A stretch of DNA of 64,000 nucleotides from Acidobacteriota bacterium (GCA_021816455.1 JAKAXU010000004.1:62001-126000); one strand, 5' to 3'. Counted from the first letter of the stretch, positions 25,109 through 34,354 are shown. The notes: generated by a model from the sequence alone, not told the origin. Program-made: numbers and translations.

Positions 25109-25999
25109 ATGCATCCCTGGCTCGAACCCGATCTCGTATGGATGGCTCTGCTGGGGCTGATCTTCGGCAGCTTCCTCAATGTCGTCCGTGTGCGACTGCC
25201 AGCCGGTGAGAGCATTGTTCATCCCGGCTCCCGCTGTCCGCAGTGTCGACACCCGCTTGCCTGGTGGCAGAATATTCCTCTGCTGAGCTGGTTTCTGCTG
25301 CGTGGCCGCTGCCGATCCTGCGCCAAGCCGATTTCTGCGCTCTACCCGCTCATCGAACTGACGCTCGGGCTGCTGTGGCCGCTTTGCGCCGCAGTTGCGC
25401 CCATCCAGCCGCACCCCGTGCGCATTCTGCAGATTGTTGCAACCTCTGCTTTCTGCTGGATCATGTTGCTGCTCGCTGCACTCGACCGGGAGCATCTGTG
25501 GCTGCCTGACCGCGTGACCTGGCCGGCCATCGCGCTTGGTCTGCTTTACCAGTGGATTCGCGCTGTCCTTGCTCCTGCGCCCGTCTCGTTTCTGTTGGCC
25601 GAGTTACTCCGTTCGCCCGCGTTGCTCCGTTCGCCCTTCGCGGCGCTGCTGCATGCCGCGCTTGCTGCGCTCTCCGGCGCCGCCATCGTGCTTGTCATTC
25701 GTCTTGTCTACTGGGTTGTCCGCCGACGCGAAGGTATGGGCCTGGGCGATGCCAAACTGATGGCCGCCCTCGGCGCTTGGCTCGGTTTTGCCGGCATGAC
25801 GGACTCTTTTATGGTCGCCGTTCTGACGGCCTCGCTCGTCGCTCTGCTCTGGATTGCGTTCCGACTTCGGCACCACGGCGCCGAGTCCTGGTCCATGCTG
25901 CCTCTACCGCTGGGCACGTTTCTCGCGCTTGCAGCCATCGTCGAAATTTTTCACCGTGCCTGGCTCTGGAATTTCTGGATGAGGCTTTACGGTCTTTAA
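25109..25999 (+). CDS. pilD: prepilin leader peptidase / N-methyltransferase (PilD)
   Basis: 296 residues, eight membrane helices. Starts with LLGLIFGSFLNVVRVRLPAGES, then the zinc-binding tetracysteine pair CPQC and CRSC around residue 40-75 and the A24 aspartates in LAALDREHLWLPD and MGLGDAKLMAALGAW. Cleaves and methylates type IV prepilins and type II pseudopilins at the inner membrane. An alanine/leucine-rich expansion (about 165-185, with two RSPALLRSPF-like units) is unusual. No pilin gene nearby. Confidence 0.95.
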   Translation: MHPWLEPDLVWMALLGLIFGSFLNVVRVRLPAGESIVHPGSRCPQCRHPLAWWQNIPLLSWFLLRGRCRSCAKPISALYPLIELTLGLLWPLCAAVAPIQPHPVRILQIVATSAFCWIMLLLAALDREHLWLPDRVTWPAIALGLLYQWIRAVLAPAPVSFLLAELLRSPALLRSPFAALLHAALAALSGAAIVLVIRLVYWVVRRREGMGLGDAKLMAALGAWLGFAGMTDSFMVAVLTASLVALLWIAFRLRHHGAESWSMLPLPLGTFLALAAIVEIFHRAWLWNFWMRLYGL

Positions 26000-26010
26000 G
26001 GGCCGACGGC

Positions 26011-26811
26011 TCAACGATTCTGCGCGTTACCGGTCTGCGGCATCTCCTTCAGGGCTTTGCGCGCTTCTTTGGCTTGACGGCCATCCATGCCGTAGCTCAG
26101 ATACAGCTCAAAGTGTTGCCTGGCCTTCGAGTACATCTGCAGGTGCTCTTCAGAAATCGCCAACCCCCACAGCGCTTTGATCTCTTCGGGATTCATCCGA
26201 AAAGCCTCTGCAAAACGCGATTGCGCCGCTGACCAATTTTTCTGGTCCAGGTAAAACGAACCCACGCTCAGATCCTCCTTCAACCGTTGCCCCGGGGTCT
26301 GAACTGCTTCTTCATTCTGCTGGCCACGCTTCTTTTTTCCGCTGCTCGAAGATGCATCCGGAGTGTTCCAGTCCTGCAATCCGGAGTTGCTGGAGCTGAA
26401 TCCCTTTGCAAAATCTTGATTTGCAGCGGTCGTCGCCGGATCGGCATTGCTCCATTCCGGCGTCCGCACCGGATCGCCGTCCGGGTCAATGTCGCTCACG
26501 GTGGGAGAGGGTGTTGCATGAGATGGGGCGGCAGTTCCGCCCTGCGGCTCAACCGGGATGACAGGAGCATTCGAGTCCTCACCGGGAAATGGATTCTGCT
26601 CTGGGCTGTTTCCGTTCGCCCCGGGTGCGTTGTTTCCAGGCTTTTGCTCCGTCGGCTGCGATTGTTTGGGCGGGTTCTGCGGCGAGGCCTGCTGCCCTGC
26701 TTCAGGAAATGGATTGCTGTCCTGCTGGCCTCCACTCTGCGCGTACGCAACCGCGCATCCGGACAGCAGCAGTACGATCCCCAGCTTTTCCAATCCAGTC
26801 ATCTGCTTCAT
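26011..26811 (-). CDS. exported TPR-type protein with long disordered region
   Basis: 266 residues from ATG 26811 (or 26802). Signal sequence LGIVLLLSGCAVAYAQ holds a possible lipobox (LLSGC). Residues 25-170 are Asn/Pro/Gln/Ser-rich and low in order (SNPFPEAGQQ, EQNPFPGEDSN repeats). The C-terminal 85 residues form two TPR-like helix pairs: SVGSFYLDQKNWSAAQSRFAEAFRMNPEEIKALWGLAISEEHLQMYSKARQHFELYLSYG. Probably an envelope scaffold protein; partner unknown. Convergent with pilD, 11 bases between the stops. Confidence 0.75.
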   Translation of the reverse strand: MKQMTGLEKLGIVLLLSGCAVAYAQSGGQQDSNPFPEAGQQASPQNPPKQSQPTEQKPGNNAPGANGNSPEQNPFPGEDSNAPVIPVEPQGGTAAPSHATPSPTVSDIDPDGDPVRTPEWSNADPATTAANQDFAKGFSSSNSGLQDWNTPDASSSSGKKKRGQQNEEAVQTPGQRLKEDLSVGSFYLDQKNWSAAQSRFAEAFRMNPEEIKALWGLAISEEHLQMYSKARQHFELYLSYGMDGRQAKEARKALKEMPQTGNAQNR

Positions 26812-26979
26812 CGCTCCATGCTCGCGTCCATGCCTGCACCTCAGGCTCGCTCGCAGCGGTTCGCGGCAGTGCTCGCGCTGGTTCTCCACGCACAAACGGA
26901 AAGCCGCAATTGCGCCCTGACTCCAGCATAGTGGATGATCGGGAACAACTGCGACTTCGGCATTTTCGCCAACTTCCGG

Positions 26980-27573
26980 CTACATCTTCATTTTTGCTGC
27001 CTTCTTCGGCTTCATGGGCAGTTTTTTCAGCATGTCGTCGGCATCTTTATCCAGCATTTTCTTATCCTTGCTGGATTTGTCTGACACACTCTGATCTGCA
27101 ACTCCACGGAAGAGCAGCTTCTTGCTGGAACCTTCAAAAAGGTCCAGTACAAATTTACCCTCTCGTTGAGTCACTTCCGCCGTTGTTGCCGCGTCCATGT
27201 CGCCCATCGAATCAAAGCCGCCGCCCCAGCCGGAGTCCCAGCCGTCGCCCCATCCCCAGCCATCACCCCAGCCGCCGCCGATATCGTTGTACATCGTCTC
27301 CATCTCGTGCTCTGTCTTCACCTTATCCTTTGCAAAGACCACCAGATCGCCGCCCGTCGGCACCAACTGCAACCCACGCGCTTCCAGATCCCGCTCTACT
27401 ACGCGCTTGATCCGACTTGCATCCAGCGGATTGGTCGTCGTGATCTTTCCAATGGAAAACGTGTGGTACTTCGCAAAATCTGCGTGGTGGTTGAAATCCG
27501 TCCGGATTTCCGCAGACGCGACCAGAGTGAGGGCACATGCCAGCGCGGCCCCAATCATTCCCTTGTGCTTCAT
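26980..27573 (-). CDS. DUF4136-domain exported protein
   Basis: 197 residues. Signal peptide, then ADFAKYHTFSIGKI, RIKRVVERDLEARGLQLV and DLVVFAKDKVKTEHEM, the DUF4136 pattern of a small lipoprotein-like envelope domain. Its middle is replaced by a Gly/Trp/Asp-rich loop (GGGWGDGWGWGDGWDSGWGGG); the end is Lys/Met-rich (MKPKKAAKMKM). ATG 27573 has AAGGAGA six bases upstream. Diverges from dnaX; the 191 bases between must hold both promoters. Confidence 0.82.
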   Translation of the reverse strand: MKHKGMIGAALACALTLVASAEIRTDFNHHADFAKYHTFSIGKITTTNPLDASRIKRVVERDLEARGLQLVPTGGDLVVFAKDKVKTEHEMETMYNDIGGGWGDGWGWGDGWDSGWGGGFDSMGDMDAATTAEVTQREGKFVLDLFEGSSKKLLFRGVADQSVSDKSSKDKKMLDKDADDMLKKLPMKPKKAAKMKM

Positions 27574-27764
27574 TTTCTCTCCTTGCACCGGCTATGAATG
27601 CCTCTACCGGTGAATCATTTCCGTCTCCTGCTGCAATTGGCAGGGATACCTGTTCTTCTGATGCCGATTCCCGCAATCCGGGATGCCCTGCGCCAAAATC
27701 ATCCACAGCCGCGACAGTGCGGACTCCGAGCGAACCGTTACAATCCCATTGGGAGCACGAAGCG

Positions 27765-29774
27765 ATGGCCTACCAGGTTCTGGCGCGAAAATATCGTCCG
27801 CAGCGCTTTGCCGACGTTGCCGGCCAGGAACACGTCACGCGCACGTTGAAGAACGCGCTTGCGCAACAGCGCATCGCCCACGGCTACATCTTTTCCGGCC
27901 ATCGCGGCATCGGCAAAACGACCATCGCGCGCATTCTGGCGATGGCGCTGGACTGCCGGACCCCCATCGGTTCCGTCGATCGACCCGACGTCGAACCTTG
28001 CCTCCAATGCGTCAGTTGCCGTGAAATTTCCTCCGGTGGCAATGCCAGCGACAACGTCTCTACCCAATCCTTCGACTTCATCGAGATCGATGCTGCATCC
28101 AACCGCGGCATCGACGATGTCCGCTCCATTTGTAGCCAGGCCACCGTTCGTCCTGCCCGTGATCGCTACAAGATATTCCTGCTCGACGAAGCTCACCAGA
28201 TCACCGACGCCGCCTTCAATGCCATTCTGAAAACGCTGGAAGAACCTCCGGAATGGGCCATCTTCATGATGGCCACCACGGAGCCGGAGAACATCCCACA
28301 GACCATTCGCTCCCGCTGCCAGCATTTCAGCTTTCACGCGGTTCGTTTTGAGGATATTCTCGGGCAGCTTCGCACGATCGCGGCACAGGAAAACATCCTC
28401 TTTGAGGAGGAGGCGCTTGCCCTGCTCGCCGAGGCCGGCGATGGCTCCATGCGCGATGCGCTCTCGATTATGGACCAGGCCATCGCCTCCGCGCCACGCA
28501 AAGAGGACAGGCCGCTGCTGGAAGCCGCGCTCATTCGGGAGCTGATGGGCACGCTGCCCAACGCTGTTCTGGAGCGGCTCTTCGAGATCGTCAGTCAGGG
28601 CGAAAGTGCCCAGCTCATGCAGGAGCTGGATCGCCTGCTCATCAGCGGCAACAGCCCGGTTGCCATCGCCCGCCAGATGGTTCGCTACCTGCGCAACACG
28701 CTCATGGCCTCTCTGGGCGGCAAAAGCACTCCTTTGCTTCAGATTGCCGCCGAAGAGAGAGACCGCGCTGCTCGCACGGCGCAACTCTTCACCGAAGAGG
28801 AACTTACGCGTAATCTGCATCTGCTGCTGCGCACCTTCGACGATCTCAATTTCCGCCAGGAGCAGCGCTTTCATCTGGAACTTGGCCTTCTGCGTCTGGT
28901 GCACGCACAGCGTCTGGTTCCCTTCGAAGAAATTCTCAGCGGGCTGGCGTCGGTAGCCTCGTCGTCCGGACCGCTGCCGTCCCGCTCCGATGCACGCACT
29001 GCTCCGGCACGTGGAGAATCCGCCACGCGAGCGGCAGTTCCATCCTCCGCCGCTCAGACCGCCCCGGCGTCCTCCAACGCATTTTCGCCTTTTGCCTCAG
29101 CATCCGCCACCCACACTCCCGTGGCTTCGTCTCGCATCCAGCCGGAGATCACTCCAACGATGTCCACAGAGCGTGGTCGCCTGGAAATAGCCGAGACCGA
29201 AGGCGCTCTGGCCCGCGCCACAGTGCCACACCTGGTTCCCCGACCCGCTCGGGAAGAGACGGCCGAATCGATCCCGCATGCACGATTCACCTCTGCGGAA
29301 AATAGCGCCACCCCTGCCGTCGGCTTGCCGGGAGCCGCTGCCGAGTCGGCATCGCCCCCCGCTCCAGCTTCTAATCCAACCTCGGTGAACGCATCCCTGC
29401 TTGACGCCGCACGTGCCTCTGTCCTGCAGGCTCTCGAATCCGGCGGCCATGCTTCGGCGGCAGCTCTGCTCGATTCCGGTCAGTGGATTCCCGATGGAGC
29501 TTCCCTGCGCATCGAGGTTCCTGCCAAGGCCGCGATGATTCGCATCACCTTCAACGCAGCGGCGGAAAAGCTTATCCGCCAGAGTTTGATGCAATCGGGC
29601 GCTCCTACAAGCTATCGCATTGTCCCCGGTGAATCTTCGGTCGCCATCACGCCCCGCGCATCCTCGAACGCAGGCAGCATCGATCAGGAAGCACGCAATC
29701 ACCCCCTCGTCGTTCAGTCGCTGGATATCTTCGATGCTGAGATTTGCAGTGTCATCGATCTGCGCCCAAAATAG
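27765..29774 (+). CDS. dnaX: DNA polymerase III subunit gamma/tau
   Basis: 669 residues. Clamp-loader ATPase: MAYQVLARKYRPQRFADVAGQ, Walker A GHRGIGKTT, the zinc site C-x14-C-x2-C-x2-C (CRTPIG...CLQCVSC), Walker B ILLDEAH-like FLLDEAHQ, sensor 1 MMATTEPENIPQTIRSRCQHF (SRC motif). Residues 375-550 are the Pro/Ala/Ser-rich tau linker, followed by a C-terminal domain (ASVLQALESGGHASAAALL...). No obvious A-rich slippage site for a shorter gamma form was noticed. ATG 27765 follows GGGAG. First gene of dnaX-ybaB-MBL-recR. Confidence 0.96.
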   Translation: MAYQVLARKYRPQRFADVAGQEHVTRTLKNALAQQRIAHGYIFSGHRGIGKTTIARILAMALDCRTPIGSVDRPDVEPCLQCVSCREISSGGNASDNVSTQSFDFIEIDAASNRGIDDVRSICSQATVRPARDRYKIFLLDEAHQITDAAFNAILKTLEEPPEWAIFMMATTEPENIPQTIRSRCQHFSFHAVRFEDILGQLRTIAAQENILFEEEALALLAEAGDGSMRDALSIMDQAIASAPRKEDRPLLEAALIRELMGTLPNAVLERLFEIVSQGESAQLMQELDRLLISGNSPVAIARQMVRYLRNTLMASLGGKSTPLLQIAAEERDRAARTAQLFTEEELTRNLHLLLRTFDDLNFRQEQRFHLELGLLRLVHAQRLVPFEEILSGLASVASSSGPLPSRSDARTAPARGESATRAAVPSSAAQTAPASSNAFSPFASASATHTPVASSRIQPEITPTMSTERGRLEIAETEGALARATVPHLVPRPAREETAESIPHARFTSAENSATPAVGLPGAAAESASPPAPASNPTSVNASLLDAARASVLQALESGGHASAAALLDSGQWIPDGASLRIEVPAKAAMIRITFNAAAEKLIRQSLMQSGAPTSYRIVPGESSVAITPRASSNAGSIDQEARNHPLVVQSLDIFDAEICSVIDLRPK

Positions 29775-29868
29775 TTCATTCCGTACTGCCACTTTGCATC
29801 GCTCGCCACGCTCGCTCATCGTATCCTTACGAGGGATGCTGTGGCATGTGCCCGGGAAGGAGTTTGCG

Positions 29869-30195
29869 ATGTTCAACCCACTCAAGCTTCAGGAGATGCT
29901 CGCCAAAGCGGGGCAGATGCAGGAAGAGGTGCAGCGCAAGCTGAGCCAGACGCAGATTGAAGGCGCAAGTGGCGGTGGTGCCGTCACCGTCCTGATGAAC
30001 GGCAAGAAGCAGCTTTTGCGCCTGCGCATTGACCCGGCCGCCATTGCCAGCCTCAGCGGAGAGACACCCGATCTGGAGATGCTGCAAGACCTCATCGTGG
30101 CCGCCGTCAACGACGCCGGAAACAAGGCCGAGCAGAATCTGAAATCCCAGCTTACCGGCCTGCTCGGTGGCCTCAATATCCCCGGCCTCAGTTGA
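29869..30195 (+). CDS. ybaB: YbaB/EbfC nucleoid-associated DNA-binding protein
   Basis: 108 residues: MFNPLKLQEMLAKAGQMQEEVQRKLSQ, GASGGGAVTVLMNGKKQLLRLRIDP, and MLQDLIVAAVNDAGNKAEQ, the full YbaB fold with a Gly-rich tail. Binds DNA as a dimer. AAGGAG precedes the ATG at 29869. Placement between dnaX and recR is the classical arrangement. Confidence 0.95.
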   Translation: MFNPLKLQEMLAKAGQMQEEVQRKLSQTQIEGASGGGAVTVLMNGKKQLLRLRIDPAAIASLSGETPDLEMLQDLIVAAVNDAGNKAEQNLKSQLTGLLGGLNIPGLS

Positions 30196-30267
30196 TTGTT
30201 GCTGCAACCGGACCGGCACAAAATGTCCCTTCAGCAACACTGCTTCCCTTATCCACAGGAGACCATC

Positions 30268-31257
30268 ATGAATCTCGAAAATTCTGCTATTCCTGTTCCA
30301 ACATTCCCCTCCGACAGACGTTCGTTCCTGCGCCTGGCAGCCGTTGTCGGCACGGTCGCAGCGATGCAACCCGTCGTCCGCGGCATGGGGCAGGCGGCAA
30401 AGTCGGATTTCCTCTCTGCCAGTCGCGCCGCCGCTGCACGAACTCCGATCCGCATCACGCAGCTTGCCTCCAACGTTCATTTGCTTCAGGGCTACGGCGG
30501 CAACATGACCGTGCAGACCGGTCCGGATGGCAAGGTGCTGATTGACTGCAGCTACATGCCCGCCGCGCCGCGCATTCTGGAGGCGCTGAATACCCTCAGC
30601 AAGGATCCGGCGGCCACGCTCATCAACTCGCACTGGCACGTCGATCACGTGGATGGAAACCAGCCCATGCATGAGGCGGGTTTTCGCATCCTGGCGCACG
30701 CCAAAACCCGCGAGCGCCTGATGACTCCGCAGTCGATTGCTCTGCTGCACCTTTCGCTGCCCGCTTATCCTTCCCCTGCATGGCCTGTCACCACCTTTGA
30801 CCAGTCCCTCACCCTATGGCGCAACGGAGATCAACTCACTCTCAGCCACTACGCTTCTGCGCACACCGATACGGACATCTACATCCATTTCCATAATGCC
30901 AACGTCCTGCATGTCGCCGACATCTGGTTCAACGGCGTTTATCCGCTCATCGACGAAAGCTCCGGCGGCAATATCGACGGCATGATTCACGCTTCGTCGC
31001 AGGCCCTGGCCCTCGCGGACAACCATACAAAAATCGTTCCCGGTCATGGCCCGCTTGGGACTCGTCAGCAGCTTTCCGACTATCACTCGATGCTTTCCAC
31101 CGTGCGCGATCGCGTCGCAGCGCTCAAGAAGTCCGGACTTACAGAAAAAGAGGCCATCGCCCGCAAACCTACCGCTTCCCTCGATGCAAAATGGGGCAAG
31201 GGCGGCATGACGCCCGACGTCTTCACTGGCATTGTTTACCGCACTGTGCGCGTCTGA
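30268..31257 (+). CDS. exported metallo-beta-lactamase-fold hydrolase (Tat signal)
   Basis: 329 residues. The N-terminus holds a twin-arginine motif DRRSFLRL before a hydrophobic segment, so it should be exported folded with its metals. Zinc ligands: SHWHVDHVDGN (HxHxDH), the SAHTDTD His/Asp and VPGHGP. The fold suits many ester, lactam or thioester substrates; this clade (quinoprotein relay-like/BcII-like hydrolases) is not resolved. It follows ybaB by 72 bases and precedes recR by 33, so it interrupts the usual ybaB-recR pair. Confidence 0.88.
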   Translation: MNLENSAIPVPTFPSDRRSFLRLAAVVGTVAAMQPVVRGMGQAAKSDFLSASRAAAARTPIRITQLASNVHLLQGYGGNMTVQTGPDGKVLIDCSYMPAAPRILEALNTLSKDPAATLINSHWHVDHVDGNQPMHEAGFRILAHAKTRERLMTPQSIALLHLSLPAYPSPAWPVTTFDQSLTLWRNGDQLTLSHYASAHTDTDIYIHFHNANVLHVADIWFNGVYPLIDESSGGNIDGMIHASSQALALADNHTKIVPGHGPLGTRQQLSDYHSMLSTVRDRVAALKKSGLTEKEAIARKPTASLDAKWGKGGMTPDVFTGIVYRTVRV

Positions 31258-31290
31258 CCGACACGTTTCCATTTTTCAGGAGAACCCATC

Positions 31291-31890
31291 GTGCAGCGTT
31301 ACGCCGAGCCTCTTGCCAGGCTCATCGAAGAGCTGAGAAAACTCCCTGGCGTGGGCAGTAAAACCGCGCAGCGATACGCGTTTTACCTGCTGCGCTCGAG
31401 TGACGAGGATGCCCGCGCGCTCGCCGAGGCGCTCGCCGCGCTCAAAGCCAGCCTGCGCCTCTGCTCCATCTGCAATAACGTTACGGATGTGGACCCCTGC
31501 GCTTATTGCGCCAGCCCGGTCCGCAACCAGCGACTGGTCTGCGTCGTCGAAGAACCGACCGCCATCGCTTCCGTGGAGCGCACGCGCAGCTACCAGGGCG
31601 TTTACCACGTCCTGCATGGTACGCTTTCGCCGCTGCACGGCGTTGGCCCGGATCAGCTTCGCATCACATCGCTGGTTGCCCGCGTCGAGGCTGGCGAAAT
31701 TGAGGAAGTCATTCTCGCCACCAGCCCGACGCTCGAGGGCGAAGCTACTGCGGACTGGCTCGCAGGGTTGCTGCGCCGACTTCCGGTGCGCATCACGCGT
31801 ATCGCCACTGGCGTTCCAGCGGGCAGCGATCTGGAGTACGTCGACGAGGTCTCCATGGCGCGCGCGCTCGAGGGACGTCGCGAACTGTGA
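31291..31890 (+). CDS. recR: recombination mediator RecR
   Basis: 199 residues, GTG start preceded by AGGAG. Helix-hairpin-helix ELRKLPGVGSKTAQRYAFYLL, zinc finger CSICNNVTDVDPCAYC, Toprim domain RLVCVVEEPTAIASVERTRSYQGVYHVLHGTLSPLHGVGPDQL, and the C-terminal Walker-B-like EEVILATSPTLEGEATADWL. Acts with RecO/RecF in loading RecA at gaps. Confidence 0.97.
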   Translation: MQRYAEPLARLIEELRKLPGVGSKTAQRYAFYLLRSSDEDARALAEALAALKASLRLCSICNNVTDVDPCAYCASPVRNQRLVCVVEEPTAIASVERTRSYQGVYHVLHGTLSPLHGVGPDQLRITSLVARVEAGEIEEVILATSPTLEGEATADWLAGLLRRLPVRITRIATGVPAGSDLEYVDEVSMARALEGRREL

Positions 31891-31944
31891 CGATTGCGCC
31901 GATCCGACGGCTGGGTCCGCGAGCCGCTTCCATCTGCGCTCCCG

Positions 31945-31950
31945 TATAAT
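31945..31950 (+). promoter_or_regulatory. perfect TATAAT box before the CRTAC1 gene
   Basis: TATAAT at 31945-31950 lies eight bases before the first in-frame ATG (31958). No convincing -35 precedes it. If used, transcription would begin at or next to that ATG, giving a leaderless message, or the true start is 31982 or 32000. Confidence 0.4.
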
Positions 31951-31957
31951 CCTGCTG

Positions 31958-33865
31958 ATGACAGGAACCACTGTTCACTTCATGGGAATCTCTCCAGCGA
32001 TGCTTCGGATACTTTATGCCGCACGGCGCTCGACACGATTCCTGCTGTCGTTTCTGGCCATCGTCGCCTGTGTCCATCTGTCTCCGGCTCAGCAGATGGG
32101 CGGCATCGCGAGCGGCACTCCGCAGTCGGCGCAATTCGACGCGAAGCATCGTCCCATCACCGCCGGCGGCTTCGTTCAATCCGGCCCCATTGTCTTCCAG
32201 AATGTCGCACAGCAAGCCGGCCTTACCGTCTGGCACCACACCGCCGGCACCCTTGAGAAACGATACATCCTGGAGGCCAAAGGCCCGGGTGTGGCGCTGC
32301 TGGATTACGATCACGACGGCTGGCTGGACATTTACTTCGTCAATGGCTCGACCTTTGACGCGCTCGATGGCAAAGCCTCTCCGCCCCATGCTGCGCTGTT
32401 TCACAACAATCACGATGGAACCTTCACCGATGTCGCCGCCAAAGCCGGAGTCACCAACGATCGCTGGGGATACGGCGTAGTTGTTGGGGACTTTGACAAC
32501 GATGGCTGGCCCGATCTCTACGTCACCAACTACGGTAAGAATCGGCTGTATCGCAACAATCATGATGGAACCTTCACCGACGTCGCCGAAAAAGCCGGAG
32601 TCGCACTGGGCGGCTGGTCGGCCGGAGCCACCTTCGGCGATTACGATGGCGATGGACGCCTCGACCTCTTCGTCGATGGCTACATCGACTTCGATATTCA
32701 CAACCCGCCGGAGAGCGGAAACAAAGTCGTCGGCTACTCTCGCTGTGTCTTTCGCGGAGCTACTGTCATGTGCGGCCCGCGCGGTCTGAGAGGCGAACGC
32801 GATCACCTCTTCCACAATAACGGCGACGGAACCTTCACCGACGTCAGCGTCAAAGCGGGTGTCAGCGACCCGGACCGCTACTATGGTCTTGGCACGGTCT
32901 TCGCCGATGTCAATAACGACGGCTGGCCTGATCTGCTTGTTGCCGACGACTCTTCGCCCAATTATCTCTATATCAACAAGCACAATGGAACTTTCGAGGA
33001 CGACAGCTACACCGACGGATTTGCCGTGAATGAAGGTGGACGCGAGGTCGCCAACATGGGACTGGCTCTCGGCGACTACAAGAACAACGGCCATCTCGAT
33101 GTCGTCAGCACCACTTTCGCGGATGACTACAAGGTCGTCTTCGAAAACGACGGCTCCGGCAACTTTACCGACGTCAGCTACAAGGCAGGCATCGCCTTGC
33201 CTACCGTGCCCTTCGTCGGTTTCGGCGACGGTTTTCTGGACTACGATAACGATGGCTGGCTCGACCTGTTCATCGCCAATGGCCATGTCTACCCGCAGGT
33301 CGATCAGCATCCTGAGTGGGGTCAGAGCTACGCCCAGCGACCCCAGCTTTTCCGCAACCTTAGGAACGGGAGCTTTGCCGAAGTCCCGCCAGTCGAAGGA
33401 ACCGGCCTCGCCATCGTCAGCGTCGGTCGCGGCGCGGCCTTTGGCGACCTTTTCAACAACGGAAAAATTGATGTCGTCATCAGCAACATGGACGGTGTCC
33501 CGGTGCTGCTGAAAAACGTGAACCCCGATCACCATCACTGGATCGAATTAAGTCTCATCGGAGGCGCCAACAGTCCGCGCGACGCCGTTGGTTCCACTGT
33601 CTATCTCACCGCGGACGGCCTTCGCCAGCGCCAGGATGTGCTCAGCGGTGGCAGCTATCTCTCATCGAACGATTTCCGCCTGCACTTCGGCCTTGGCGAC
33701 GCCACCCACATCGACGCAGTTGAGATTCACTGGCCAGATCGCACCGTCGAAAAACTCGACATCCCCGTCGTCGATCGCATCCTGACGATCGAAGAAGGAA
33801 AAGGTATCGTCGTCGGCCTGGCAGCGACACCGGATTCTGCACCATCCACAACTCTATTGAAATGA
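31958..33865 (+). CDS. CRTAC1 family exported protein: FG-GAP/VCBS repeats plus ASPIC/UnbV domain
   Basis: About 635 residues. Signal peptide (FLLSFLAIVACVHLSPAQQ). Seven or so Ca-binding FG-GAP repeats follow, each with a DxDxDG-type loop: DYDHDGWLDIYFVN, DFDNDGWPDLYVTN, DYDGDGRLDLFVDG, DVNNDGWPDLLVAD, DYDNDGWLDLFIAN, joined by HNNHDGTFTDVAAKAGV units. The C-terminal ASPIC/UnbV domain holds HHWIELSLIGG, NSPRDAVGSTVYL, LSGGSYLSSNDFRLHFGLG and VEIHWPDRTVEKL. Secreted or surface propeller; ligand unknown. Starts at ATG 31958, 31982 or 32000 are all possible. Stop overlaps the rhodanese ATG. Confidence 0.9.
   Translation: MTGTTVHFMGISPAMLRILYAARRSTRFLLSFLAIVACVHLSPAQQMGGIASGTPQSAQFDAKHRPITAGGFVQSGPIVFQNVAQQAGLTVWHHTAGTLEKRYILEAKGPGVALLDYDHDGWLDIYFVNGSTFDALDGKASPPHAALFHNNHDGTFTDVAAKAGVTNDRWGYGVVVGDFDNDGWPDLYVTNYGKNRLYRNNHDGTFTDVAEKAGVALGGWSAGATFGDYDGDGRLDLFVDGYIDFDIHNPPESGNKVVGYSRCVFRGATVMCGPRGLRGERDHLFHNNGDGTFTDVSVKAGVSDPDRYYGLGTVFADVNNDGWPDLLVADDSSPNYLYINKHNGTFEDDSYTDGFAVNEGGREVANMGLALGDYKNNGHLDVVSTTFADDYKVVFENDGSGNFTDVSYKAGIALPTVPFVGFGDGFLDYDNDGWLDLFIANGHVYPQVDQHPEWGQSYAQRPQLFRNLRNGSFAEVPPVEGTGLAIVSVGRGAAFGDLFNNGKIDVVISNMDGVPVLLKNVNPDHHHWIELSLIGGANSPRDAVGSTVYLTADGLRQRQDVLSGGSYLSSNDFRLHFGLGDATHIDAVEIHWPDRTVEKLDIPVVDRILTIEEGKGIVVGLAATPDSAPSTTLLK
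32403..32870 (+). repeat. near-identical in-gene repeats of the FG-GAP unit
   Basis: The DNA for 'NN(H/G)DGTFTDVxxKAGV' recurs at about 32403-32452, 32560-32610 and 32815-32862; the first two copies differ at only a few positions. Reflects recent duplication or homogenisation of repeat units in the propeller. Confidence 0.7.
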
Positions 33866-34353
33866 GCCATCGAATGCATACACTCCACTCCCGTCGTACC
33901 TTCCTGCTTCAGACGCCTGTCAGCCTCGGCATGCTGGCGCTTGCTTTGCGCAATCCCCATCTGATGGCAGAGAGCGCAACCACCATTCCACCCTCTGCAC
34001 TGCTGGAACCGGCAACGATCGGTGCGCAGCTTGAAAAGTCCTCCCAACTGCACTGGAAGATACTGCAGGTCGGCTTCCATTCGATGTTCGATCAGAAGCA
34101 CATACGCGGGGCCATCTACGCGGGACCAGCCTCGCAACCGGATGGTCTCGCTCTGCTTCGCCGCGTCGCCTCTGCGTTTCCGCAGTCCACGCCGATCCTG
34201 CTTTACTGCGGTTGCTGTCCGTGGACGCACTGTCCAAACATCGCTCCGGCCTGGGATCAACTCCAGTCGATGCATTTCACTGCGGTCAAGGTTCTGCGCA
34301 TCGAGAACAACTTCGGTGCCGACTGGGTCGCCAACGGATATCCGGTTGCATGA
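33862..34353 (+). CDS. exported rhodanese-like protein with a Cys-rich active loop
   Basis: 163 residues. N-terminal SRRTFLLQTPVSLGMLALAL is a Tat-type signal. Rhodanese features: VGFHSMFDQKHIRGAIYAGPA (the hxDxRxxxEYxxGHI region, degenerate), LLYCGCCPWTHCPNIAPAW (active-site loop), VLRIENNFGADWVANGYPV (the final GW..GYP). The loop has four Cys in nine residues (CGCCPWTHC) rather than the single catalytic Cys, suggesting disulfide or metal chemistry. ATG overlaps the CRTAC1 stop (ATGA). Confidence 0.8.
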   Translation: MSHRMHTLHSRRTFLLQTPVSLGMLALALRNPHLMAESATTIPPSALLEPATIGAQLEKSSQLHWKILQVGFHSMFDQKHIRGAIYAGPASQPDGLALLRRVASAFPQSTPILLYCGCCPWTHCPNIAPAWDQLQSMHFTAVKVLRIENNFGADWVANGYPVA

Positions 34354-34354
34354 C

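Noticed and set aside
27738-28904. 388-codon minus-strand frame
   Set aside because: Antisense of dnaX; no family match.
32403-32870. spaced repeats that might be a CRISPR array
   Set aside because: They are in-frame protein repeats (DGTFTDV) with unequal spacing and diverged copies.
31793-33538. 581-codon minus-strand frame rich in Val, Ile and Asp
   Set aside because: Complement of the repetitive FG-GAP coding sequence; the apparent repeats come from the sense strand.
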